A DNA stretch of 64,000 nucleotides from Rathayibacter iranicus NCPPB 2253 = VKM Ac-1602 (GTDB lineage: Bacteria > Actinomycetota > Actinomycetes > Actinomycetales > Microbacteriaceae): positions 1-64,000 of the forward strand of contig NZ_QGDV01000008.1 in assembly GCF_003149025.1 (NCBI RefSeq). The letters run 5' to 3'. Both the position numbers and the translations under genes were made by a program. Positions 1 through 7,386 of this stretch are shown piece by piece. The notes beneath the pieces are model-generated. The model was not told where the DNA came from. It saw only the letters and a program-made list of their open reading frames with translations, and searched no databases. Position 1 is the stretch's first letter. Each line of letters begins with the position of its first letter.

Positions 1-866
1 CCGCTGAACGGCGTCCCCGCCACACCCACTGTGACAATGACCGCGCCCGCGACGGTCTGCAGCCCATCCCAGAGCAGGCCCGACAGGGCGTCTTCCTTGC
101 GCTGGCGTTCCGCTTCCGCCTTGACGTCATCGACGTATCCGGAGAACAGGGCCTGCCACCCGTCAGAGGCGACCTGCTGGTTCGTCCGGCAATACTCCAG
201 CATCCCCCCGGTCAGCTCGGACAGGCGTCCGAGGGTGAGGTTGAAGCTTCCCGGGGTGTAGGAGCGTCCCTGCCCGACAGTCAGACTCCCCAGGTTCCCG
301 ACAACCCGGGTCAACTCCGCCACAAGGTTCTTCACCTGACCGAACCCGGGATCGGTGGCCTCATACGCCGCCCACGTCTCCTGCTGAGACTTCGCGATCG
401 ACCGCATCCGCTCGAAACCCTCCGCAGCGGCATCGGCCGCGCCAGCGCCCGCACCGTCCAACGCCACCAGATGCGACGCGCGAGCAGCAATCGACCGCAG
501 ATCGGCCGCGAACCCCCGCAACTGCCCAATGCCGGTATCAAGCTGAGCCAGATGCGCGTCGTACTCGTCGTTCACGAGCCGGAAATTCCCGTCCGTATCC
601 ACCTGAGAATACCCGTTCCAATACACGCCGATCGCGGTCTGGAACGTGGACAGGCACACCAACAGCGACTGCACGATCGGGACATGCACTTCCCGAATAT
701 ACGCGCGCATCGCATCAGCACCCTGACCACTGATATTCCCCGAGGCCGCGAGTCTCTCAAGCCCCTGCAGGAGCGCGTCAAGGGCCTCACCCCGCTCCGC
801 GAGACTCTTCTGCAACCCCGGAGACGACGCCTGCCACGAATCCGCAGAAAACTCCACCACACTCAC
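1..866 (-). CDS. LXG-domain type VII secretion effector, C-terminus cut by window edge
   Basis: The frame opens with a GTG at 866 and runs off the left edge, giving about 288 residues without a stop. The N-terminal 220 residues look helical and resemble LXG domains of polymorphic toxins: an early S-x-x-W (W13), a long helical hairpin region, and a mid-section with 'GVYWNGYSQVDTDGNFRL' near residue 78. The last visible residues become glycine/valine-rich, as in linkers before a toxin domain, which lies outside the window. A GAGG ribosome site sits 7 bases before the GTG. The start overlaps the stop of the small upstream gene by 4 bases (GTGA), so the two are probably translationally coupled. 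LXG proteins are secreted toxins in known systems; the toxin activity here cannot be read. Confidence 0.7.
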   Translation of the reverse strand, partial: MSVVEFSADSWQASSPGLQKSLAERGEALDALLQGLERLAASGNISGQGADAMRAYIREVHVPIVQSLLVCLSTFQTAIGVYWNGYSQVDTDGNFRLVNDEYDAHLAQLDTGIGQLRGFAADLRSIAARASHLVALDGAGAGAADAAAEGFERMRSIAKSQQETWAAYEATDPGFGQVKNLVAELTRVVGNLGSLTVGQGRSYTPGSFNLTLGRLSELTGGMLEYCRTNQQVASDGWQALFSGYVDDVKAEAERQRKEDALSGLLWDGLQTVAGAVIVTVGVAGTPFS

Positions 867-1084
867 TCGGACACCTCGCCACCCTGCGCATCCTGAGCGT
901 GCTGCACTTCGATATTCACCCCGAGCTGGTCGAACTCGTTCGTGTCCGTCTGCGCCACCGCACCAGACGACGCGATGCGATCCCCTCCACCACTCGTCCC
1001 CGCCACGCGGGACGTGAGAGCGGACACCGTCCGAGTCTCCTCATGGAACCCGTCACGTATAACTCGTGTGTCTGAGCCCATCAT
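863..1084 (-). CDS. small helical partner protein in LXG operon
   Basis: A 73-residue protein starts at an ATG with an AGGAGG ribosome site 6 bases upstream (a second ATG follows at 1081). I recognise no family with certainty. It is polar, has no signal peptide and no WXG motif, and sits between a WXG100 gene and an LXG effector. Known LXG operons carry small alpha-helical targeting partners in this position, so that role is inferred from context only. Its stop overlaps the effector's GTG start by 4 bases. Confidence 0.6.
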   Translation of the reverse strand: MMGSDTRVIRDGFHEETRTVSALTSRVAGTSGGGDRIASSGAVAQTDTNEFDQLGVNIEVQHAQDAQGGEVSE

Positions 1085-1173
1085 CTTTCGCCTCCTCACC
1101 GTCTCGTTCAGTTCACGGCTCTCGCGTCAGCCTGCGCAGAACGTGCCGTGCCGAGTCTGCGTACGGGAAGCGG

Positions 1174-1464
1174 CTAGAAGCCGAAGCTCTGCGCATCCTG
1201 CGCGTCACGCTCAGCGATAGTGTCCGCATACTTGTTCAACTGCTCGTTGATGTTCACCAACAGCTCCTCGAACTTCTTCACGCTCTCAGACAGCTGGTCG
1301 TACTGCGCGAGATACGCCTGGAACGCCTGACCCTTCCACTGCTCAGCAATGGTCGAATTCATCTGGTTCACCTTCTGAATAGCCTGCTCGATCTCTTCCT
1401 TCGACCGGGTATACACCTCAGCCTGCTGCTTCAGTTCTTCCGGCGTCACACTAATCTGAGCCAT
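1174..1464 (-). CDS. WXG100 / EsxA-like secretion protein
   Basis: This 96-residue protein has the size and helical hairpin pattern of the WXG100 family, with W43-K44-G45 at the turn and a Y-x-x-x-D/E-like tail (Y79...E85). These proteins are exported as dimers by type VII systems and often accompany LXG effectors. The ATG at 1464 is preceded by GGGAG at a good distance; upstream in-frame codons look non-coding. It is the first gene of a leftward operon with the small partner and the LXG protein. Its lysine/glutamine-rich composition looks more like Firmicutes EsxA than mycobacterial ESAT-6. No EccC/EssC secretion ATPase is in the window. Confidence 0.85.
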   Translation of the reverse strand: MAQISVTPEELKQQAEVYTRSKEEIEQAIQKVNQMNSTIAEQWKGQAFQAYLAQYDQLSESVKKFEELLVNINEQLNKYADTIAERDAQDAQSFGF

Positions 1465-1857
1465 GGAACGCTCCCTTTCGTAATATTGGCCGAGACGATA
1501 GCACGCCGCCAACACGCGAACAGGAGCCCCGGCAATCGTCACTGTGCATCCCCACACCTCGGCCAGGAACTACAAGCGGTGCTGCTGCCGGTAGCTCCAT
1601 CGACATGCACGCACCTCGCTGCGATGACCGGTACGCAGATTCCCCGTCATTTCGGCGTTCCACTGGACGATTCAGTTGACTCCTGAGGCAGGGTGACGGT
1701 CGATCGCTGCCGGGGAGGGCACCCGTACTAGTGCCAAAGCCGTCTCGCGATAAAGTCCACCAGGACGTCGCCACTCAGGCACGAAGTGGAACGCCGATGG
1801 CGCAGACCACGAAGGGCCTAGTATCTCGGAGAACCCGATCGCGAACGGAACGAAACA

Positions 1858-1946
1858 AAGGCTTATGCAAAAACTCTTACACGCTCAACCTAGATTTCAC
1901 CGACCTGCGCATTTGCGGCACTTAACCTGAATTTTACATAAGCCTT
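1858..1946. repeat. 89-base element bounded by 15-base inverted repeat
   Basis: AAGGCTTATGCAAAA at 1858-1872 is mirrored by TTTTACATAAGCCTT at 1932-1946 (14 of 15 matching). Inside are two imperfect direct repeats around AACCTAGATTT and AACCTGAATTT and a small CGC-ATTT-GCG hairpin. The layout resembles a recombinase or regulator binding site, but no recombinase gene is visible and the role is unknown. Confidence 0.6.
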
Positions 1947-2257
1947 AATGTTCGGGCGGGAGTCCCTCGAGGGGCATAGATCGTAGCCGTATAAGCGTCG
2001 TCGAGATCGGGATGCGCGGGTGGCAATGAAGCATCTCCGAACCGTTATCCCGGAAGGAGAGGTTCAACGGTTGGGTCACCGACTGCGCTATGTACTGGGG
2101 CGCAGAGGCTTATTCAGAGCACACGATCCACGGCTTGGAAATCAGTGCTGATCAGCAGTATTCACTTCGACAGGACACGATATGTAGTCTTCGCCCTTCT
2201 CGGCGTCCACATCTCGAAGCGTCGCAACACCATCGAGTAATGCTGGTTTGACTGATC

Positions 2258-2287
2258 GGGAGTGCACGCTCTGGGAGTGCACGCTCG
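2258..2287. repeat. 15-base tandem duplication
   Basis: GGGAGTGCACGCTC occurs twice, at 2258-2271 and 2273-2286, with one base between. It lies just downstream of the small acidic protein gene. No function is suggested. Confidence 0.7.
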
Positions 2288-2296
2288 CTCGCCCCA

Positions 2297-2449
2297 TTAG
2301 GACGTGGAGGAGTCGTCCGTACCGGGCTCCGCAACCTCCTCGCCGTCGGCGCCTGAGGCATCGCCGGTCACGTGCAGGTCTGTGTCCCCGGGGATGCTGA
2401 AATCGCTCAGGGGATCGAGGGGCTTCTTGTCCGAAGTGTCGTCGCTCAT
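2297..2449 (-). CDS. small acidic hypothetical protein
   Basis: A 50-residue, Asp/Glu/Ser-rich protein starts with ATG 10 bases after the stop of the maltokinase gene, preceded by a GGGTGG/CAGG region. It has no recognised domain and looks unstructured. The tight spacing suggests co-transcription with the kinase. It could also be a chance frame, since it is short. Confidence 0.45.
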   Translation of the reverse strand: MSDDTSDKKPLDPLSDFSIPGDTDLHVTGDASGADGEEVAEPGTDDSSTS

Positions 2450-2459
2450 GCCTGCCACC

Positions 2460-3833
2460 CTACGAGCGTCCGACGAGGCGCTGCACTGCGGTGACCGGGA
2501 TCGACAACCAGTCGGGCCGATTGCGTGCCTCGTAGATGGCTTCGTAGATCGCCTTGTCGAGCTCGAACGCGTCCAGGACGGCGCGGTGCGCGGTGACCGC
2601 GTCGCCCGCCCGCTCCGTGTACCCCTTGAGGAAGGCGGCCCGGCTGGCCGCCGCCCACGTTGCCCGGGAGGAGCCGGGCGAGGCCTTCTCGTGCGCTCCG
2701 GCCGCGTAGTCGAACGAGCGGAGCATCCCGGCCACGTCGCGCAGAGCAACGTCGGGCAGGAGCCGCTCCCGCATCGGCCGCAGCGGCTCGCCCTCGAAGT
2801 CCAGCAGCACCCAGCCGCGATCGGGCACCGAGAGGACCTGCCCGAGGTGGTAGTCCCCATGGATGCGCTGCAACCGTGGCCACGGCGCGCTCTCGGCCGC
2901 TTGGAACACCGCTTTGATCGCCTCTGCATCCTCCGCCACGACCGGAACCTCGGACGACGCGATCCGCAGCCGCCGCCGCATCGTCGCGACCATGCGTTCG
3001 ATGACCTCGGGGGTGGTGTCCTCGGTCGGCAAGACATCGGCGAGCGTCGCGTGAACCTCGGCTGTGGCGCGCCCGAGCTCGCGGGCAGGGCCGGTGAAGT
3101 CGGAGTCGGCGGCGACGGCGTCCAGCGCGACGCGCCAGGCGTCCTGCACGCCGGGCAGAAACTCCTGGGCGAAGGCGAGGTGGCCTAAGGCGCGGCCGCT
3201 GTCCTCGCCCTCGTCGTTCCACTCGCCCATCACATTGCCGATCACGGGTGGCACGAGCGTGCTTCCGGCGGCCGTCAAGGCGGACTGGACGCTCACGTCG
3301 GGATTGGCGCCGTGGTGCAGCGCGCGGAAGATTTTCACGATCACGGGGGTGGCGTCCGTGCCGTCCGGCGCCGTGGTCCGCACGATGACGGAGGTGTTGG
3401 ACTGCTCGCCGCTGAGCACCGCCGACGAGGCGAAGGCTCCGATCGTCGCTCCCGGCTGCCTGTGGCCCTCGGCGCGGGCCCCATCCTCTGCGTCGTCCGT
3501 CTCCGAGCGCCCGCCGTCAGCGATCATTCCGAGCAGAGCCCGCGCGAAGAAGGGATCGCGCGGTGCGTCATAGACCCAGCTCTCTTCATCGGAGTAGATC
3601 AGTGCGTCCTCGAGACCGGTGACCGCCGCGGCGTGCACCGTCACGGGCACCTGATAAAGGACAGGGCTGGTGCCCGCCCGGTCGAGGACGAGGTAGTCCA
3701 CGATCTCGCCGCCGTTGGAGGGCAGGGTCCACGCCCCGCGTATCTCCAGCTCGGGGCGCCGCCCCTTGCTCGCGTACCACCTCTGATCCGCTACCCATGT
3801 GGCGATCCGGTCGATCGACAGGCCTGCGCTCAT
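2460..3833 (-). CDS. mak: maltokinase (ATP:maltose 1-phosphotransferase)
   Basis: The 457-residue protein matches maltokinases: an N-terminal cap region (WVADQRWYASKGR near residue 12) followed by an aminoglycoside-phosphotransferase-like kinase fold with the catalytic HGDYHLGQV loop near residue 327 and the metal-binding LLDFEGEP near 345. The enzyme makes maltose 1-phosphate, the donor for GlgE in alpha-glucan synthesis. The ATG at 3833 follows GGAGGGAAG; longer upstream frames lack a better start. The usual partners treS, glgE and glgB are not in the window, so the rest of the pathway must lie elsewhere. Confidence 0.88.
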   Translation of the reverse strand: MSAGLSIDRIATWVADQRWYASKGRRPELEIRGAWTLPSNGGEIVDYLVLDRAGTSPVLYQVPVTVHAAAVTGLEDALIYSDEESWVYDAPRDPFFARALLGMIADGGRSETDDAEDGARAEGHRQPGATIGAFASSAVLSGEQSNTSVIVRTTAPDGTDATPVIVKIFRALHHGANPDVSVQSALTAAGSTLVPPVIGNVMGEWNDEGEDSGRALGHLAFAQEFLPGVQDAWRVALDAVAADSDFTGPARELGRATAEVHATLADVLPTEDTTPEVIERMVATMRRRLRIASSEVPVVAEDAEAIKAVFQAAESAPWPRLQRIHGDYHLGQVLSVPDRGWVLLDFEGEPLRPMRERLLPDVALRDVAGMLRSFDYAAGAHEKASPGSSRATWAAASRAAFLKGYTERAGDAVTAHRAVLDAFELDKAIYEAIYEARNRPDWLSIPVTAVQRLVGRS

Positions 3834-3910
3834 GCTCTTCCCTCCGTCGGCACCCCGAACCCTACGCGTCGCGATCGACCCCGAGAGAGGGCTTGCGGCG
3901 GGTGCCGCTT

Positions 3911-3959
3911 GTCGGGGCGCAGCCGCGCGTGCCCCGACCACTCCGTTGGTGGGCGGGGC
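3911..3959 (-). terminator. GC-rich hairpin(s) after monooxygenase-like gene
   Basis: GTCGGGGC at 3911-3918 pairs with GCCCCGAC at 3931-3938, and an overlapping alternative pairs 3931-3940 with about 3948-3959. It lies just past the end of the leftward transporter operon. There is no clear U-tract. Confidence 0.45.
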
Positions 3960-3969
3960 ACGCGGACGC

Positions 3970-4275
3970 TCAGACTGCGCGCAGCCAGGTCAGCTGCGAG
4001 TGCGGTTCGAGGATCAGGGGTGCGAGGTCGTCGTTGAAGACCGCTCCATAATCGGCCGAGATGTGCGCCTGGAACGCGTCCTCGTCGCGGTAGACCTCGT
4101 AGACGAAGAAGCGGGCGGGATTATCCTCACGGCGGTAGGGAGCGAACTCGATGTTCCCCGGCTCGTCCCGGACGAGCGTCGCGAGGTCGGCGATCATCCT
4201 CGCTACGCGATCCTCACTGCCAGGCTTCGCCGTGAACTCCGCGTACAGCACTCGAACTCCCGTTACTGCGCTCAC
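3970..4275 (-). CDS. antibiotic biosynthesis monooxygenase (ABM) family protein
   Basis: This 101-residue protein has the ABM ferredoxin-like pattern: an initial VRVLYAEFTAKPG strand, a central EPGNIEFAPYR strand, and FFVYEVYRDEDAFQAH. Such small dimeric proteins act as quinol or polyketide monooxygenases, or as other small-molecule enzymes, so the substrate is open. The GTG start overlaps the ATPase stop by 4 bases (GTGA), making it the last gene of the sugar transporter operon. A role on an imported sugar or derivative is only inferred from that coupling. Confidence 0.8.
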   Translation of the reverse strand: MSAVTGVRVLYAEFTAKPGSEDRVARMIADLATLVRDEPGNIEFAPYRREDNPARFFVYEVYRDEDAFQAHISADYGAVFNDDLAPLILEPHSQLTWLRAV

Positions 4276-5069
4276 GCGGTCGCCGCTCCCGTCATGATCG
4301 CGACGGCGTCCGTCATCGAGTGCGACTGCGGCGTGATGGTCGCCGCTTTCTTCCCGAGGCGCTGGATGTGGATCCGGTCCGCCACATCAAAGACTTGCGG
4401 CATGTTGTGGCTGATCAGGATCACCGGGATGCCGCGGTCGCGGAGATTGCGGACCAGCTGAAGCACCTGGTTCGACTCGCGGACGCCGAGAGCCGCGGTC
4501 GGCTCGTCGAGCACGACGACTTTCGAGCCGAAGGCGGCGGCGCGGGCGACCGCGACCGCCTGGCGCTGGCCACCGGAGAGGTTCTCGACCGGGACGGTCA
4601 CATCCTGGAGCGTCGAGATGCCCAGCTCGGTGAGCTCGGCGCGCGCCTCCTTGCGCATTCCTGCGGTGTCCAGCATCCGGAACACGGAGCCCAGAATGCC
4701 CTTCTTGCGCCTCTCGCGCCCGAGGTAGAGGTTTGAGGCCACGTCCAGCGCGGGCGAGACCGCCAGGTTTTGGTAGACGGTCTCGATCCCCGCTCCGCGC
4801 GCGTCCTGCGGGCGCTTGAACGAGACGGGTTGCCCATCGAGGAAGAGTTCGCCCTCATCGGGAATCTCGGCGCCGGTGAGGCACTTGATCAGCGTGGACT
4901 TGCCCGCGCCGTTGTCGCCGATGATGGCCAGGACCTCGCCGGGGAAGAGTTCGAGGCTCACGCCGTCCAGTCCCACGACGCGGCCGAAGGTCTTGACGAG
5001 GCGTTTGGCCTGGAGGACGGGTGTGCGTACGGCGGCGGGAGCGGATCCCGCAGAGTCGATGAGGGTCAC
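4272..5069 (-). CDS. monosaccharide ABC transporter ATP-binding protein (fructose/ribose type)
   Basis: A single 265-residue ATPase with Walker A GDNGAGKST (51-59), signature LSGGQRQ (164-170), Walker B VVVLDEP (184-190) and H-loop H221. It resembles the single-domain FrcA-like ATPases rather than the double-domain RbsA. The GTG at 5069 overlaps the permease stop by 4 bases; codons upstream of it are inside the permease gene. With the permease and binding protein it forms an importer, probably for fructose released by the nearby levanase. Confidence 0.88.
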   Translation of the reverse strand: MTLIDSAGSAPAAVRTPVLQAKRLVKTFGRVVGLDGVSLELFPGEVLAIIGDNGAGKSTLIKCLTGAEIPDEGELFLDGQPVSFKRPQDARGAGIETVYQNLAVSPALDVASNLYLGRERRKKGILGSVFRMLDTAGMRKEARAELTELGISTLQDVTVPVENLSGGQRQAVAVARAAAFGSKVVVLDEPTAALGVRESNQVLQLVRNLRDRGIPVILISHNMPQVFDVADRIHIQRLGKKAATITPQSHSMTDAVAIMTGAATA

Positions 5070-6112
5070 TTGCGAACCTTTCGGATCCACTGGTCGATGG
5101 AGACGGCGACGATGATGAGGACGCCCACTGCAAGGGTCTGGTAGAGGACGTCGAGCCCGGCGAGCGAGAGCCCATTGCGGAAGACGCCGACAATGAGAGC
5201 GCCGAGGAGGGTTCCCCAGACGGTGCCCCGACCGCCGAAGAGGCTGGTGCCGCCGATCACCACAGCGGTGATCGAGTCGAGGTTGAGGTCGGTTCCGGCG
5301 TTGGGGCTCGCCGCGTTGGTGCGGCCAATCTGGATCCAGGCGCCGATGGCGAGGATCGCGCCGGCGGCGAGGTAGACGCTCATCAGCACGCGGTTCACGC
5401 TGATGCCGGCGAGGCGGGCCGCCTCTTTGTCGTCGCCAACGGCATAGACGTGGCGGCCCCACGCGGTCTTGCCGAGGATGAACGCGACGATGACGTACAG
5501 CACGAGCATCAGCAGGACGCCGTAGCTAATCCGCACGCCGAGAATGTCGAAGGTGCCACCGGTGGAGGGGAGTAGGGCGGGCATGTCGGTGCCGCGGACC
5601 GTCGATCCGCTCGAGTAGAGCAGTGTCAGCGCCACAAAGATGTTCAGGGTGCCGAGGGTGACGATGAACGGGGGGAGCCGCAGCCGCGTGACCAGCAGGC
5701 CGTTGAAGGCGCCGGCGGCGAGGCCGACGATCAGACCCAGAAGCAGGGCGACGAGAGCCGGGAGGCCGTTCTGCGTCGCGGTCTGCGCGATGACCATGGA
5801 GGTCAGCACCATGACGGCGCCGACGGAGAGGTCGATGCCGGCGGTCAGGATGATTAGTGTCTGCGCCACGGCGAGGGTGCCCACGACCGCGACCTGCTGG
5901 GTAATGAGGGACAGGTTCGCCGGGGCGAGGAAGCGGTCGTTGAGCAGGCCGAAGACGATGATCGCCAGGACGAGGACGACTGCCGGGCTGACAGCGGGGT
6001 AACGGTGCAGAACTCCGCGGACGCGGTCGAGCGGCGTGCGGCGGTCGAGGAACTCGCTGGCGAGATCGAGTGCGGAGGTTGGCGGATTCGGGTCGGTCGT
6101 CTTCTGAGCCAC
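5066..6112 (-). CDS. monosaccharide ABC transporter permease
   Basis: A 348-residue membrane protein of the RbsC/FrcC family with about eight to ten hydrophobic helices and the family-typical 'LIILTAGIDLSVGAVMVL' segment near residue 86. It forms the membrane channel of the sugar importer. The GTG at 6112 has a GAAAGG site 7 bases upstream; no ATG fits. The stop overlaps the ATPase start. A gap of about 70 bases separates it from the binding-protein gene, and all run in one direction under the operator-bearing promoter at 7310-7359. Confidence 0.87.
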   Translation of the reverse strand: MAQKTTDPNPPTSALDLASEFLDRRTPLDRVRGVLHRYPAVSPAVVLVLAIIVFGLLNDRFLAPANLSLITQQVAVVGTLAVAQTLIILTAGIDLSVGAVMVLTSMVIAQTATQNGLPALVALLLGLIVGLAAGAFNGLLVTRLRLPPFIVTLGTLNIFVALTLLYSSGSTVRGTDMPALLPSTGGTFDILGVRISYGVLLMLVLYVIVAFILGKTAWGRHVYAVGDDKEAARLAGISVNRVLMSVYLAAGAILAIGAWIQIGRTNAASPNAGTDLNLDSITAVVIGGTSLFGGRGTVWGTLLGALIVGVFRNGLSLAGLDVLYQTLAVGVLIIVAVSIDQWIRKVRK

Positions 6113-6180
6113 GATGGCCTTTCTGGGTCGCTGGGAAGGTGAGGAGCGGGCGGGGCTCCGAGGCGCCCCGCCCGAGTGCG

Positions 6181-7275
6181 CTACTTGCCCCAGCAAATCC
6201 CGCTGGCGTCATCGGAGGTGATGCTGTCCAGGTTCGCGACCGGCGTGTCCGTCACGAGCGCCGATCCGGTGTCGAAGAAGTCCAGGCCCGCGCTGGTGCT
6301 CGGCTTGGTGCCGTCCTTGGCGAGCTGTGCGATCGCCTCGACGCCGAGCTGCGCCATCTTCACGGGGTACTGCTGCGCCGTGGCGCCGATGATCCCCTCT
6401 TTCACGTTCTTCACCCCGGCGCAGCCGCCGTCGATGGAGACGAGGAGGACGTCTTTCTCCTTGCCCGCGGCCTGGAGGGCCTGGTACGCGCCGTACGCGG
6501 CGGGCTCGTTGATCGTGTACACGACGTTGATGGCGGAGTTCTTCGACAGCAGTGTTTCCATCGCGGTCCGGCCGCCGTCCTCGGCGCCCTGAGTCGCCTC
6601 GTTGCCGACGATCTCGTAGTCGCCTCCGCTGTAGGCTCCGCTCTTCGCCTCATCGCCGTTGGCCTCTTTGTCCGCGACGTCGATGCCCATACCGGTCAAG
6701 AAACCCTGGTCGCGGTTGTAGTCGACCGAGACCACTTTGTCGTCGAAGAGGTCGAGCATCGCAATGGTCGCCTTCTTGCCGCCGAGCTGAGCGGCCGTCC
6801 ACTGACCGATAGATTCTCCCGCGGTGAAGTTGTCGGTCGCAAAGGTAATGTCGACGGCGTCAGCGGGATCGGGAGCGGTGTCCAGGGCGATCACATAAAG
6901 ACCGGCGTCGCGGGCCTTCTGAATGGCATCGACGACCGAGGGGCCATTCGGGGTAATCAGGATGCCCTTATCGCCCTTTGAGATGGCGTTCTCGATGGCC
7001 TGGATCTGAGTGTCTTCATCACCGTCTTCTTTGCCCGCGGCGAGTGTGAGGGTGACTCCGGCCGATGTCGCGGCTTCCTTGGCGCCGTCCTCCATAGCGA
7101 CGAAGAACGGATTAGAGGTCGTCTTCACGATGAGCGTGACGCCGACGCCATCGCTGCTACCGGCGGGTGAGCCGGAGGTGCCGGACGCCGAGCACGCGGT
7201 CATGCCCAGTGCGGCGAGGACCGCGACCGAGCCAAGCCCGAGAGCACGGGTAAAGCGGGGGGATCGATTCGTCAT
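6181..7275 (-). CDS. sugar-binding lipoprotein of ABC transporter (periplasmic-binding-protein type 1)
   Basis: The 364-residue product has a lipoprotein signal (hydrophobic 11-25, Cys28 after GMTA) and a type-1 sugar-binding fold: VTLIVKTTSNPFF near the start, GILITPNGPSVVDAI and YVIALDTAPD in the middle, and VVYTINEPAAYGAYQAL later. It would capture a monosaccharide outside the membrane and feed the permease. It is the first gene of the leftward operon and has the highest likely expression. A LacI-type operator lies 35 bases upstream of its ATG. Confidence 0.9.
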   Translation of the reverse strand: MTNRSPRFTRALGLGSVAVLAALGMTACSASGTSGSPAGSSDGVGVTLIVKTTSNPFFVAMEDGAKEAATSAGVTLTLAAGKEDGDEDTQIQAIENAISKGDKGILITPNGPSVVDAIQKARDAGLYVIALDTAPDPADAVDITFATDNFTAGESIGQWTAAQLGGKKATIAMLDLFDDKVVSVDYNRDQGFLTGMGIDVADKEANGDEAKSGAYSGGDYEIVGNEATQGAEDGGRTAMETLLSKNSAINVVYTINEPAAYGAYQALQAAGKEKDVLLVSIDGGCAGVKNVKEGIIGATAQQYPVKMAQLGVEAIAQLAKDGTKPSTSAGLDFFDTGSALVTDTPVANLDSITSDDASGICWGK

Positions 7276-7309
7276 TGAAAATCCTGTTCCTAGGGCGGGA
7301 GAGCACTCC

Positions 7310-7323
7310 CGACAACGATGTCA
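7310..7323. promoter_or_regulatory. LacI-type operator O1 (transporter promoter)
   Basis: CGACAACGATGTCA matches 12 of 14 positions of the perfect palindrome found before the levanase. It sits at the expected transcription start of the leftward transporter operon, where a bound repressor would block transcription. Confidence 0.72.
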
Positions 7324-7329
7324 TCGCCA

Positions 7330-7359
7330 GGTCTAGTGCGTTAAGAGCGCTAAGGTCAA
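7330..7359 (-). promoter_or_regulatory. promoter of sugar transporter operon
   Basis: Read leftward, TTGACC (7354-7359) and TAGACC (7330-7335) form -35 and -10 boxes with an 18-base spacer. Operator O1 begins a few bases downstream. Confidence 0.5.
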
Positions 7360-7386
7360 GCGATCATTGAGAAAGAGAGCCATAAC

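Larger units (their letters stand above)
1465..2296. other. 832-base gap without a recognised gene
   Basis: No reading frame here has convincing coding character or similarity I recognise. The stretch is less GC-rich than its neighbours, notably 1850-1960. It contains the inverted repeat described separately and a 15-base tandem duplication near 2258. A 41-codon frame at 2026-2151 exists but is unsupported. The gap separates the LXG operon from core metabolism and may mark the end of an acquired segment. Confidence 0.6.

Noticed and set aside
471-896. Rightward 141-residue frame opposite the LXG gene
   Set aside because: It is a mirror frame; the leftward frame has ribosome sites, coupling and LXG character, while this one is an Arg/Pro-rich shadow.
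1451-1774. Leftward 107-residue frame upstream of the WXG100 gene
   Set aside because: It overlaps the WXG100 start region, has no ribosome site or recognisable domain, and its composition is not protein-like.
2026-2151. 41-codon frame in the gap before the small acidic protein
   Set aside because: No ribosome site at good distance and no similarity recognised; short enough to occur by chance.
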